From Hyphomicrobiales bacterium (lineage in GTDB: Bacteria; Pseudomonadota; Alphaproteobacteria; Rhizobiales; Hyphomicrobiaceae): a stretch of DNA of 7,926 nt. Under the pieces are notes generated by a model. That model worked only from the letters and a program-made list of their open reading frames with translations. It searched no databases and had not been told where the DNA came from. This document shows positions 1 through 5,443 of the stretch, piece after piece. Position 1 is the first letter of the stretch. Each line of letters begins with the position of its first letter. Position numbers and translations under genes: made by a program. The stretch is from contig JAFKKW010000406.1 of assembly GCA_017304275.1 (NCBI GenBank), forward strand, positions 1 to 7,926, in the 5' to 3' direction.

Positions 1-327
1 GGTCGGGCCGGCGAGCGGCTTGGCGCCGGTGTCGACCTTGATGCCCGGGATGGAGCCCGCGGGCTTCATGACGTCGACGAGCGTCGTGCCGTCCTTGGCT
101 TTCTGGCGGATGGTCTCGTCGTAGAGGATGACCCCGGAGACGTAGTTCTTCATGGCGTCGCCCGCGCGGAACAGCATCTCGCGATAGTCGCGGCGCGTAT
201 CCTCGGTCGAGGTGACGCCGATGCTGTCGAAGCGCTTCTTGATGGTACCCGAGCTTTCGTCGGCGGCCAGGATGCCTTTGCCCGGCGCCACCATGGCTAC
301 GGCAATATCTTCGAGCTTCTCGGTCAT
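1..327 (-). CDS. Class I fructose-bisphosphate aldolase, N-terminal 109 residues (cut by window edge)
   Basis: The enzyme cleaves fructose 1,6-bisphosphate into glyceraldehyde 3-phosphate and dihydroxyacetone phosphate, or runs the reverse reaction in gluconeogenesis, in the cytosol through a Schiff-base lysine. Hand translation gives a class I aldolase N-terminus: KGILAADESSGTIKKR at residues 17-32, which carries the family's active-site Asp (D23) and lysines, then RRDYREMLF at 45-53, ILYDETIRQ at 67-75 and PGIKVDTGAKPL at 94-105. The ATG at 325-327 is chosen because it gives the usual short lead into LEDIA; an AAAGG lies 3 nt before it, which is only a fair ribosome binding site. The Schiff-base lysine would be in the missing part. 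The gene follows yebC on the same strand after 71 bp, so co-transcription is possible. The family is certain enough that class II can be excluded. No symbol is given because class I enzymes carry several names. Confidence 0.93.
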   Translation of the reverse strand, partial: MTEKLEDIAVAMVAPGKGILAADESSGTIKKRFDSIGVTSTEDTRRDYREMLFRAGDAMKNYVSGVILYDETIRQKAKDGTTLVDVMKPAGSIPGIKVDTGAKPLAGPT

Positions 328-398
328 GGCCTTTGTACCATTGTCCAGTCGTATTGAGGTTTCGATCGGCCGCGCGCAATCTGCCGCGCCTGGCGCGA

Positions 399-1148
399 TC
401 AGGCGGCGGTAAGTTTCTTAAGAACGTCCTCGGACACCTCGAAGTTCGCGAAAACGTTCTGCACGTCGTCGTCGTCCTCGAGGGCGGCGATGAGCTTCAT
501 GATGCTTTCGGCGTTTTCCTCGTCCACCTCGGTGGTCAGGTTCGGCTTCCAGACCACCTTGACGCTCTCGGGCTCGCCGAGCTTTTCCTCTAGCGCAGCG
601 GCGACGGTGCCTAGCTGATCGAAGCTGCAGGTGACGAGATGGCCGGTGTCGTCGGAAGCGGCGTCGTCGGCGCCGGCCTCGATGGCGGCCTCGAGCACGG
701 CATCAGGCGAGCCGGCCGCGGCCTTGAAGCGGATCTCGCCCACGTGCTCGAACATATGCGCGACGGCGCCGGTTGCGGCGAGGTTGCCGCCGTACTTGGT
801 GAAGGCCGCGCGCACGGCGCCGCCGGTGCGGTTGCGATTGTCGGTGAGCGCTTCGGCGATGACGGCCACGCCGCCCGGCGCATAGCCTTCGTAGCGGATC
901 GTCTCGTAGGCTTCGCTGTCTCCGCCCGAAGCCTTCTTGATGGCGCGCTCGATGTTGTCCTTCGGCATGTTCTCGGCGCGCGCCGTCTGGATGGCGAGGC
1001 GCAGGCGCGGGTTCATGGCGGGATCGGGCATGCCGGACTTGGCGGCGACCGTGATCTCGCGCGCGAACTTGGCGAACATCTTGGCGCGGGCCGCATCCTT
1101 GCGGCCCTTCTTGTGCATGATGTTCTTAAACGCTGAATGGCCAGCCAT
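399..1148 (-). CDS. yebC: YebC/PmpR (TACO1) family protein
   Basis: This is a cytosolic protein of the YebC/TACO1 family. Members were first described as transcriptional regulators; more recent work ties them to relief of ribosome stalling at proline-rich stretches. Which role applies here cannot be read from sequence. The 249-residue length is normal. Family marks are MAGHSAFKNIMHKKG at the N-terminus, basic residues through 13-30, a MPKDNIERAIKKASG stretch at 61-75, the YEGYAPGGVAVIAEALTDN motif from 86 to 104 followed by RNRT, MFEHVG at 132-137 and DVQNVFANFE near the C-terminus. The start is the ATG at 1148, which opens MAGHS as in the family. A TTG four codons upstream would add Met-Glu-Pro-Leu but is not family-like, and the GGAA inside that stretch serves well as the ribosome binding site 8 nt or so before the ATG. 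In many bacteria ruvC follows; here aldolase does. Confidence 0.97.
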   Translation of the reverse strand: MAGHSAFKNIMHKKGRKDAARAKMFAKFAREITVAAKSGMPDPAMNPRLRLAIQTARAENMPKDNIERAIKKASGGDSEAYETIRYEGYAPGGVAVIAEALTDNRNRTGGAVRAAFTKYGGNLAATGAVAHMFEHVGEIRFKAAAGSPDAVLEAAIEAGADDAASDDTGHLVTCSFDQLGTVAAALEEKLGEPESVKVVWKPNLTTEVDEENAESIMKLIAALEDDDDVQNVFANFEVSEDVLKKLTAA

Positions 1149-1451
1149 GAGGGGTTCCAAGACTTCCGGAGGAGGCGCCCCGGGCGGGGCTGTTCGGGTC
1201 CGATTTAATGCGGGGCCGCCCCGCGCCGGTCAACCCCCTCCCCCGGTCAAAACGTCCGTATTTCGGGGGGTGCGGCGAGACTTTTGCCCGCGCCCGGTCC
1301 CCGAGGGGGCCTCGCGGGGAGGGGCAGAATCAACTAGACTCGCCGGCATGCCGCTTCTGCCCAATCGCGGACCAGGGTGAGCAGGGCTCACCATTGCGCT
1401 GAGGGCGGGCTTCGCCCCTTCTCACGCGGTTGCCATAACCTCTCTCTCACA
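1149..1451. other. 303-bp intergenic stretch between yebC and the ymdB-like gene
   Basis: I find no convincing gene here; open frames through it are short and GC-driven. It holds a candidate yebC promoter (1203-1233). A small inverted repeat, GGGCG at 1403-1407 against CGCCC at 1413-1417, lies about 35 nt past the ymdB-like stop. It has no T-run on the minus strand, so it is at best a weak terminator for that gene. Several other C/G-run palindromes, such as CCCC-GA-GGGG at 1299-1308, are expected in such GC-rich sequence. Confidence 0.5.
1203..1233 (-). promoter_or_regulatory. Candidate yebC promoter
   Basis: On the minus strand TTGACC (1233-1228) is followed after 18-19 nt by ATTAAA/TTAAAT (1209-1203). 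The -35 matches five of six consensus positions. The -10 is weaker and the spacing is slightly long. The predicted RNA start near 1197 leaves a leader of about 50 nt before the yebC ATG. This is the only AT-rich patch in the gap at a sensible distance from the start codon, which favours it. It is a reading by eye, with no strong support. Confidence 0.35.
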
Positions 1452-2267
1452 TCACCAAAGCGGCTCGGTCGGTTCCAAAACGCCACCGAGCCGCAAACTT
1501 TTCACGCGCGTCGCAAGGCCGGTCGCGTCGTCGATCTCGACGGCAAGGCCGGAGACGGTGGCAGGGCCGAGCGACGGCTCGAAGCGCTCGCGCGGCAGGC
1601 GCGTGACGAAGCGGTGGATCGGCTCGTCGATGTCCATGCCGAGCACGGAATTGTAGTCGCCGCACATGCCGGCGTCCGACATGTAGGCCGTGCCGTGCGG
1701 CAGGATACGCTCGTCCGAGGTCGGCGTGTGGGTGTGCGTGCCGACGACGACGGAGACGCGGCCGTCGAGAAAATGGCCGAGCGCCTGCTTCTCGCTCGTC
1801 GCCTCGGCGTGGAAGTCGACGAGGATCACGTCGGCGCCGGATTTCAAGCCGCAGGCGGTGATCTCACGGTCGACGGCGCGGAACGGGCAGTCGATCTCGT
1901 TCATGAAGACGCGGCCCATGGCGTTGATGACGAGCACGTCGGCGCCGTTTCTCGCCGGGAAGAGGCCGGCGCCGCGGCCCGGCGTGCCGGGCGGAAAGTT
2001 CAACGGGCGGATCAAGCGCTCCTGGCGCTCGATGAAGACCAGCGTCTCCTTCTGATCGAAGGCGTGATTGCCGAGGGTGACGGCGTCGGCGCCGGCGTCG
2101 ATCAGCTCGAGGTGGATGGCTTCGGTGATGCCGAAGCCGCCGGCCGCGTTCTCGCCGTTGATGACGAGGAAGTCGAGCTTCAAGCTTTCGCGCAGGCGCG
2201 GAATCGCCTCGACCGCGGCCTTGCGGCCGGCGCGTCCCACGATATCGCCGAGAAATAGAAGGCGCAT
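1452..2267 (-). CDS. ymdB: YmdB-family (TIGR00282-like) metallophosphoesterase
   Basis: This is a soluble calcineurin-like phosphoesterase with a two-metal centre. Bacillus YmdB hydrolyses 2',3'- and 3',5'-cyclic nucleotides and influences motility and biofilm choice; the substrate in alphaproteobacteria is not established. All metal-site motifs are present: FLGDIVGRAGR with D8, NGENAAGGFGI with E39 and N40, TLGNHAFD with N67 and H68, DFHAEATSEK with H153, and GTHTHTPTSD with H178 and H180. The conserved SDAGMCGDYNSVLGMD block follows at 197-212. The 271-residue length fits the family. The ATG at 2267 opens directly on the first strand (MRLLFLGD), as expected, with a GAGAG about 10 nt upstream. 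The gene sits between the folate cyclo-ligase and yebC on the same strand, a neighbourhood that recurs in Hyphomicrobiales. All key residues look intact, so an active enzyme is expected. Confidence 0.95.
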   Translation of the reverse strand: MRLLFLGDIVGRAGRKAAVEAIPRLRESLKLDFLVINGENAAGGFGITEAIHLELIDAGADAVTLGNHAFDQKETLVFIERQERLIRPLNFPPGTPGRGAGLFPARNGADVLVINAMGRVFMNEIDCPFRAVDREITACGLKSGADVILVDFHAEATSEKQALGHFLDGRVSVVVGTHTHTPTSDERILPHGTAYMSDAGMCGDYNSVLGMDIDEPIHRFVTRLPRERFEPSLGPATVSGLAVEIDDATGLATRVKSLRLGGVLEPTEPLW

Positions 2268-2315
2268 CAGGCGTGCTCTCGCTGCGCGGAGGCTAACCGG
2301 TCATGAATTGGTGCG

Positions 2316-2370
2316 TGTCTGGATCCCGTCCGTCCATGCGAAGCATGGCTCCGCCATGACCGGGATGACG
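2316..2370 (-). repeat. Palindromic intergenic repeat, copy A (long form)
   Basis: Read on the minus strand this element begins CGTCATCCCGG and ends CGGGATCCAGACA. Its arms pair (CGGGAT at 2361-2366 with ATCCCG at 2323-2328), and an inner hairpin CCATGC-GAA-GCATGG fills the middle (2334-2348). It ends in the same way as copy B at 2405-2435 but in the opposite orientation. Elements of this form are scattered between genes in many alphaproteobacterial genomes. The two copies and the symmetry are seen directly; the wider family is background knowledge. Confidence 0.75.
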
Positions 2371-2404
2371 TTTGAGATTGTGCAAGCCGCCTGCCTCCTC
2401 GCGA

Positions 2405-2435
2405 CGTCACCCCGGCGGAGGCCGGGGCCCAGACA
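2405..2435 (+). repeat. Palindromic intergenic repeat, copy B (short form)
   Basis: The plus strand reads CGTCACCCCGG, then GGAG as a loop, then CCGGGGCCCAGACA. CCCCGGC (2410-2416) pairs perfectly with GCCGGGG (2421-2427) across a 4-nt loop. The left arm matches copy A at 10 of 11 positions and the right arm (12 nt) at 10 of 12. Together the inverted copies fill much of the 238-bp gap between ygfA and the ymdB-like gene. They could act as bidirectional hairpins that protect or end transcripts. Confidence 0.75.
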
Positions 2436-2505
2436 GGTATGTTTCGGGCGCGTGTTGGACGAGTCGGTGCGCGCTCTGGGAGGCTGCCAGTCATTCTTGC
2501 TTTCG

Positions 2506-3087
2506 TTATGCGGCCGGGCACTTCAGCGGGCCGGAAGGGGTCAATATCCAGTCGAGGCGTTCGTCATAGTCGACGTGGGGCACGGCGTCGACCTTCTGCT
2601 CGTCGTAGGCAATTCCGATGGAAACGATCGGCTTCAGGGCGCGCAAGCGGGCCAGCGTGCGGTCGTAGAAGCCGCCGCCGTAGCCGAGACGGTAGCCCGC
2701 CGTGTCGAAGGCGAGCAGCGGGCCGAGCACGATGTCCGGGTCCAGCACCGGCGCTTCGGGAAGTGGCTCGCGAATACCCCACATGGTTTCCGCCAATGGC
2801 TCGCCGGGGGCCCAGCCCCGGAACACCAGCGGCTTGCCCTTGCCTTCCATGACCGGCAGGCAGAGGCGATAGCCTTCGTCCAAGAGGCGGCGCATCAGCG
2901 GCGTCGGATCGATCTCCTCGCCGATGGCGAGGAAACCCGAGACGATGGCCGGGGCCGGACGTCCGGCAAAGGCGATGCCGTGGCGGGCAATGGAGTCGGC
3001 GGCGGCACTGCCGTGCGCAGCGAAGGCGCGGCCGCGGACGGCTTTCGCCTGCTGGCGCATCTCCTTTTTCAGGGCAGCTACGGACAT
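2506..3087 (-). CDS. ygfA: 5-formyltetrahydrofolate cyclo-ligase (methenyl-THF synthetase)
   Basis: The enzyme uses ATP to convert 5-formyltetrahydrofolate to 5,10-methenyltetrahydrofolate in the cytosol, returning a stored folate form to one-carbon metabolism. The 193 residues match the family length. Seen in the protein are the N-terminal basic ATP-site stretch LKKEMRQQAK (6-15), FLAIGEEIDPTPLM (52-65), the WGIREP loop (103-108), and the diagnostic phosphate-binding signature GYRLGYGGGFYDRTL at 131-145. The C-terminus has the usual VPHVDYDERLDWILTP. The ATG at 3087 gives the standard N-terminus; no clear Shine-Dalgarno sequence precedes it. The gene lies 66 bp downstream of the predicted 6S RNA on the same strand, the arrangement known as ssrS-ygfA in many proteobacteria, where both can be made from one transcript. 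Identification is firm. Confidence 0.96.
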   Translation of the reverse strand: MSVAALKKEMRQQAKAVRGRAFAAHGSAAADSIARHGIAFAGRPAPAIVSGFLAIGEEIDPTPLMRRLLDEGYRLCLPVMEGKGKPLVFRGWAPGEPLAETMWGIREPLPEAPVLDPDIVLGPLLAFDTAGYRLGYGGGFYDRTLARLRALKPIVSIGIAYDEQKVDAVPHVDYDERLDWILTPSGPLKCPAA

Positions 3088-3153
3088 CGGCGGCAGCGAA
3101 TCTTTCTAGCCGCGGCCTTGCGGCGAAGGCGGGCAGTCGGAGGGAAAGAAAGT

Positions 3154-3306
3154 GCCGCGGTGGCCGTTGGAACGTTCGATCTCGCCGGGTCCCTACAAAT
3201 GTAAGGTGGGCGCCATATGTCCGGGGCCACGGCCCCGGCCAGGGACAGCTCCCAGGCAGATCTTATAGGCCCTGGAGATTCATGTGTTCCTGACGAACCC
3301 CGCAGC
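3154..3306 (-). ncRNA. ssrS: Probable 6S RNA
   Basis: 6S RNA mimics an open promoter and sequesters sigma-70 type RNA polymerase in stationary phase. No homology search was possible; the call rests on position and fold. The segment lies directly upstream of ygfA on its strand, the classic ssrS place. Its ends pair: GCTGCGG at 3306-3300 with CCGCGGC at 3160-3154, followed inward by GGTT/GGCC and GGAAC/GTTCC. A large central bubble follows. One side of it can form a small hairpin (CTCCAGGGC with GCCTGGGAG, one mismatch). A terminal arm closes with GTCCCT/AGGGAC and a GC-rich tip (CCGGGGCC-GT-GGCCCCGG). The length, about 153 nt, and the rod-with-bubble shape are those of 6S RNA. A -10-like TATGTT sits 6 nt before the predicted 5' end. 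The exact 3' end is uncertain. Confidence 0.75.
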
Positions 3307-3312
3307 GCAGCT

Positions 3313-3341
3313 AACATAGGCAGCGGGCGCGTAAAAAGCGA
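3313..3341 (-). promoter_or_regulatory. Candidate promoter for the 6S RNA gene
   Basis: On the minus strand TATGTT (3318-3313) stands at a perfect distance to start RNA at G3306, the first base of the closing stem. About 16-17 nt upstream is CGCTTT/TCGCTT, a poor -35. The stop codon of the upstream coiled-coil gene at 3346 lies immediately before the promoter. The -10 is credible because it agrees with the folded end of the RNA; the -35 is not. Confidence 0.4.
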
Positions 3342-3345
3342 GGGC

Positions 3346-3594
3346 TCAGTCGCCCCTATCGACAACACCGTTGAGCGACTCGATGACGCCGTCGATGCGG
3401 GCGGCGACCAGGCTTCGGCTCTCCTCCAGGGCGGCGATACGCTGATGGGCCGCCTCCAACTCGGTCTTGAGCCGGCCGCACTCCTGCTCGAGTGCGCGGA
3501 CACGAGCGTCGGGCGTCGCGGCCGCGCGCGCCGCAGCCGGCTCCTTCGGGCGAGCCGCAGGACGTTTAACCTTTTCCTTTGTCCGCTGAGCCAT
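3346..3594 (-). CDS. Small coiled-coil protein of unknown function upstream of 6S RNA
   Basis: This predicted protein of 82 residues has two parts. Residues 1-35 are basic and rich in Lys, Arg, Pro and Ala and look disordered. Residues 36-80 run in heptads (ARVRALEQECGRLKTEL, then AAHQRIAALEESRSLV) and should form a coiled coil, ending in an acidic tail. In Hyphomicrobiales, short coiled-coil genes and the division factor zapA are found upstream of ssrS-ygfA. The ZapA N-terminal domain is absent here, so I do not call it ZapA. The start is uncertain: ATG 3594 is used here, while a GTG at 3609 would add five residues; an AGAGG lies too close to the GTG and too far from the ATG to decide. A promoter-like pair lies upstream at 3666-3694. 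A cytosolic structural or scaffold role is only a guess. Confidence 0.72.
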   Translation of the reverse strand: MAQRTKEKVKRPAARPKEPAAARAAATPDARVRALEQECGRLKTELEAAHQRIAALEESRSLVAARIDGVIESLNGVVDRGD

Positions 3595-3665
3595 GAGCCC
3601 GATCCGCACCCCTCTTCGCAGACCCTCGAACCCGCGTTGCTCAACGGGGTCCGCCTGAATTGGTC

Positions 3666-3694
3666 AGCATAGGTAATCTCTCCAGGGCGCGCAA
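3666..3694 (-). promoter_or_regulatory. Candidate promoter for the coiled-coil gene
   Basis: On the minus strand TTGCGC (3694-3689) and TATGCT (3671-3666) are separated by 17 nt. The predicted start near 3659 gives a leader of about 65 nt. The -10 resembles the one proposed for the 6S gene (TATGTT). It faces away from the gap promoter, so 3595-3877 is a divergent control region. A small hairpin (CCC-CGTT-GAGC-AACG-C-GGG on the minus strand, near 3631-3649) lies in the leader. Confidence 0.4.
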
Positions 3695-3758
3695 GAAACC
3701 AGCCGATCCGCCGACGTTGCAAGTCGTAGCATTTTGGCCGATGCGGCGGGTCGCAGGA

Positions 3759-3787
3759 TTGACAGGGTCGAGTGCGGCCAACTTAAT
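3759..3787 (+). promoter_or_regulatory. Candidate gap promoter
   Basis: A perfect -35 hexamer TTGACA (3759-3764) is followed after exactly 17 nt by CTTAAT (3782-3787), four of six consensus bases at the -10. RNA would start near 3794, giving a leader of about 85 nt before the gap ATG. This is the best housekeeping-type promoter in the window and fits a strongly expressed glycolytic gene. Confidence 0.6.
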
Positions 3788-3877
3788 GGCGCCCGCTTGG
3801 CGGTCCATCGGCACGCCCGTGTCGTATATGCGTCACCCGCCCAACATAATCAGCCCATTCGATTGGAGGACGTTTCC

Positions 3878-4885
3878 ATGGCACTCAAGGTCGCGATCAA
3901 CGGATTTGGCCGCATCGGCCGCAATGTGCTGCGCGCGATCTACGAGTCGGGGCGCACCGACATCGACGTGGTGGCGATCAACGATCTGGGGCCGGTCGAG
4001 ACCAACGCGCATCTCCTGCGCTTCGACAGCGTGCACGGAAAGTTCCCGGGCGAGGTAACGGTCAAAGGCGACAGCATCGACCTCGGACGCGGGCCGATCA
4101 AGGTGACGGCGGTCAAGAACCCCGCCGAGCTGCCGCACAAGGAGCTCGGCGTCGAGATCGCGCTCGAATGCACGGGCATCTTCACCAGCAAGGAGAAGGC
4201 GTCGGCACATCTCACGGCAGGCGCCAAGCGCGTGCTGGTCTCGGCGCCGGCCGACGGCGCGGACCTCACGGTCGTCTACGGCGTCAACCACGACAAGCTC
4301 TCGAAGGATCATCTCGTGGTGTCGAACGCCTCGTGCACGACGAACTGCCTCGCCCCCGTGGCCAAGGTGCTGCACGACCTGGTCGGCATCGAGAAGGGCT
4401 TCATGACGACGATCCACAGCTACACCGGCGACCAGCCGACGCTCGATACGCTGCACAAGGACCTCTACCGTGCGCGCGCCGCGGCGCTGTCGATGATCCC
4501 GACCACGACCGGCGCGGCCAAGGCCGTCGGCCTGGTGCTCCCGGAGCTCAACGGCAAGCTCGACGGCACGTCGATCCGCGTGCCGACGCCGAACGTGTCG
4601 GTCGTCGACTTCAAGTTCATTGCCAAGAACGAGACGACCAAGGACGAGATCAACGCGGGCGTGAAGGCCGCGGCGGCGCAGGCGCTGAAGGGCATCCTGG
4701 GCGTCACCGATCAGCCGAACGTGTCCACCGACTTCAACCACGACCCGCGCTCCTCGATCTTCCATCTCGACCAGACCAAGGTGATGGACGGCACGCTGGT
4801 GCGCGTCCTCTCCTGGTACGACAACGAGTGGGGCTTCTCGAACCGCATGGCCGACACGGCGGTGGCGATGGGCAAGCTGATCTAG
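3878..4885 (+). CDS. gap: Type I glyceraldehyde-3-phosphate dehydrogenase
   Basis: The enzyme oxidises glyceraldehyde 3-phosphate with phosphate and NAD+ to 1,3-bisphosphoglycerate in glycolysis, or the reverse in gluconeogenesis; it is a cytosolic tetramer. The 335 residues show the Rossmann start VAINGFGRIGRNVLR (5-19), INDLG with D36, the residue that favours NAD+ over NADP+, the catalytic SNASCTTNC with C153, the activating H180 in TIHSYTGDQ, the alphaproteobacterial DLYRARAAALSMIPTTTGAAK block, RVPTPNVSVVD, and WYDNEWGFSNRM near the C-terminus. ATG 3878 is preceded by GGAGG with 8-nt spacing, so the long in-frame extension back to 3734 is not real. In relatives gap often stands with tkt, pgk and an aldolase gene. 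Here it is alone and an aldolase gene lies about 3.5 kb away on the other strand, so the cluster has been rearranged. Confidence 0.98.
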   Translation: MALKVAINGFGRIGRNVLRAIYESGRTDIDVVAINDLGPVETNAHLLRFDSVHGKFPGEVTVKGDSIDLGRGPIKVTAVKNPAELPHKELGVEIALECTGIFTSKEKASAHLTAGAKRVLVSAPADGADLTVVYGVNHDKLSKDHLVVSNASCTTNCLAPVAKVLHDLVGIEKGFMTTIHSYTGDQPTLDTLHKDLYRARAAALSMIPTTTGAAKAVGLVLPELNGKLDGTSIRVPTPNVSVVDFKFIAKNETTKDEINAGVKAAAAQALKGILGVTDQPNVSTDFNHDPRSSIFHLDQTKVMDGTLVRVLSWYDNEWGFSNRMADTAVAMGKLI

Positions 4886-4925
4886 AGCAGCATTTCGTCA
4901 GCTTGGCGCGCGGCCTGCCTTTGCG

Positions 4926-4952
4926 GCGGGCTGCGTGCTTGCGCATGCCCGC
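4926..4952 (+). terminator. Hairpin after gap, probable transcription end
   Basis: GCGGGC plus TGCG (4926-4935) pairs with CGCA plus GCCCGC (4942-4952), ten base pairs with one bulged T (4946) and a 6-nt loop, starting 40 nt after the gap stop. Only TT follows, so it lacks the U-run of a classical intrinsic terminator. A second, overlapping stem, CCGCTT at 4949-4954 with AAGCGG at 4963-4968, competes with it. Role as terminator or 3'-end stabiliser is inferred from position and stability. Confidence 0.5.
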
Positions 4953-4993
4953 TTGTGACCGAAAGCGGATATTCACCAAGGAAGGTAAAAGCG

Positions 4994-5377
4994 CTAAAGC
5001 CGGTCAGGACTAAAGCCACCCAATGACGGGTGATACATGTCCTCTCCGGGATGCTGCGTGAACTCCACGTTCAACCTGTCACGCTCGATGCCAAGTATCT
5101 CAATACAATGGGCGCAAAGGGCATCGGCCACGGCCTTACGTTTCTCCAGCGGTCTGCCTTGTCGGATATCGAGCATCAGCATCGAGACAGGCACAGGCTC
5201 CCTGCCAACTTCGGCAACCCTCCAGACCGCTCCCTCACCGAGTTCGCGGATGGCTATCGTGATCCGCCGGATGTCGACCGACATCATACGAGAGTAGGTT
5301 TCGCACATCGCGGCGGCCAGCCGCTTCTTGTCTTCGGCTTCGAAGCGTCCATTCAAATCGAGCTGAAGATACGGCAA
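4994..5377 (-). CDS. Tautomerase-superfamily (4-oxalocrotonate tautomerase-like) protein, TTG start
   Basis: The fold is that of the tautomerase superfamily, whose members use an N-terminal proline as a general base or acid for keto-enol shifts or related dehalogenase, decarboxylase and hydratase reactions. The 127 residues hold two beta-alpha-beta units in tandem: PYLQLDLNGRFEAEDKKRLA (2-21) and VSMLMLDIRQGRPLEKRKA (64-82). The TTG at 5377 is chosen as start because it yields Met-Pro-Tyr, leaving Pro at the mature N-terminus, and AGGAG lies 6 nt before it. An ATG five codons upstream (5392) would bury the proline at position 7 and has no ribosome binding site. The gene follows the dehydrogenase on the same strand after 66 bp that are mostly one hairpin, so it is probably read from the dehydrogenase promoter. 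Substrate unknown; a link to a keto or aromatic compound is a guess. Confidence 0.85.
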   Translation of the reverse strand: MPYLQLDLNGRFEAEDKKRLAAAMCETYSRMMSVDIRRITIAIRELGEGAVWRVAEVGREPVPVSMLMLDIRQGRPLEKRKAVADALCAHCIEILGIERDRLNVEFTQHPGEDMYHPSLGGFSPDRL

Positions 5378-5407
5378 TGGGGTCTCCTGCATAACAACGT
5401 CGGCGTC

Positions 5408-5435
5408 GGCCGCCCACCTGCTTTGGTGGGCGGCC
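5408..5435 (-). terminator. Perfect 11-bp hairpin between the dehydrogenase and tautomerase genes
   Basis: GGCCGCCCACC (5408-5418) and GGTGGGCGGCC (5425-5435) form 11 perfect pairs around a 6-nt loop, beginning 8 bp after the dehydrogenase stop. On the minus strand the stem is followed by GACGCCGACGTT, with no U-run. It could be a partial terminator, or a stem that stabilises the upstream message and lowers tautomerase output. There is little room for a separate tautomerase promoter between it and the AGGAG site. Confidence 0.6.
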
Positions 5436-5443
5436 CAGGGCGG

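Noticed and set aside
1377..2258. 293-residue plus-strand open frame opposite the ymdB-like gene
   Set aside because: It is the antisense shadow of a well-conserved phosphoesterase with all metal-site residues; its translation is Arg/Ala/Asp/Val-rich low-complexity text typical of GC-rich antisense frames.
2068..3204. 378-residue plus-strand open frame
   Set aside because: It spans the end of the ymdB-like gene, two repeats, the antisense of ygfA and part of the 6S gene, and shows no recognisable domain. It is a product of high GC content.
3154..3306. tRNA or riboswitch for the folate enzyme
   Set aside because: There is no cloverleaf or T-loop sequence. The segment is too far upstream and too rod-like for a tetrahydrofolate riboswitch, and its end-pairing and position fit 6S RNA better.
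3217..3672. 151-residue plus-strand open frame opposite the coiled-coil gene
   Set aside because: The opposite strand has clear heptad periodicity, a promoter-like pair and a sensible context; this frame has no ribosome binding site or family mark.
3078..3722. 214-residue minus-strand open frame covering the 6S region and coiled-coil gene
   Set aside because: It overlaps the better-supported coiled-coil frame and the folded RNA, is Arg/Ser/Pro-rich, and has no conserved motif.
3734..3877. N-terminal extension of gap by 48 residues
   Set aside because: The family begins at MALKVAINGFGRIG, and GGAGG stands 8 nt before that ATG. The extension covers the promoter.
3833..4765. 310-residue minus-strand open frame inside gap
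   Set aside because: It lies opposite the unmistakable GAPDH gene and is rich in Arg, Asp, Val and His without any family motif.
5408..5435. Attachment site or CRISPR-like repeat
   Set aside because: It is a single hairpin with no second copy, no spacers and no integrase or cas gene in the window.
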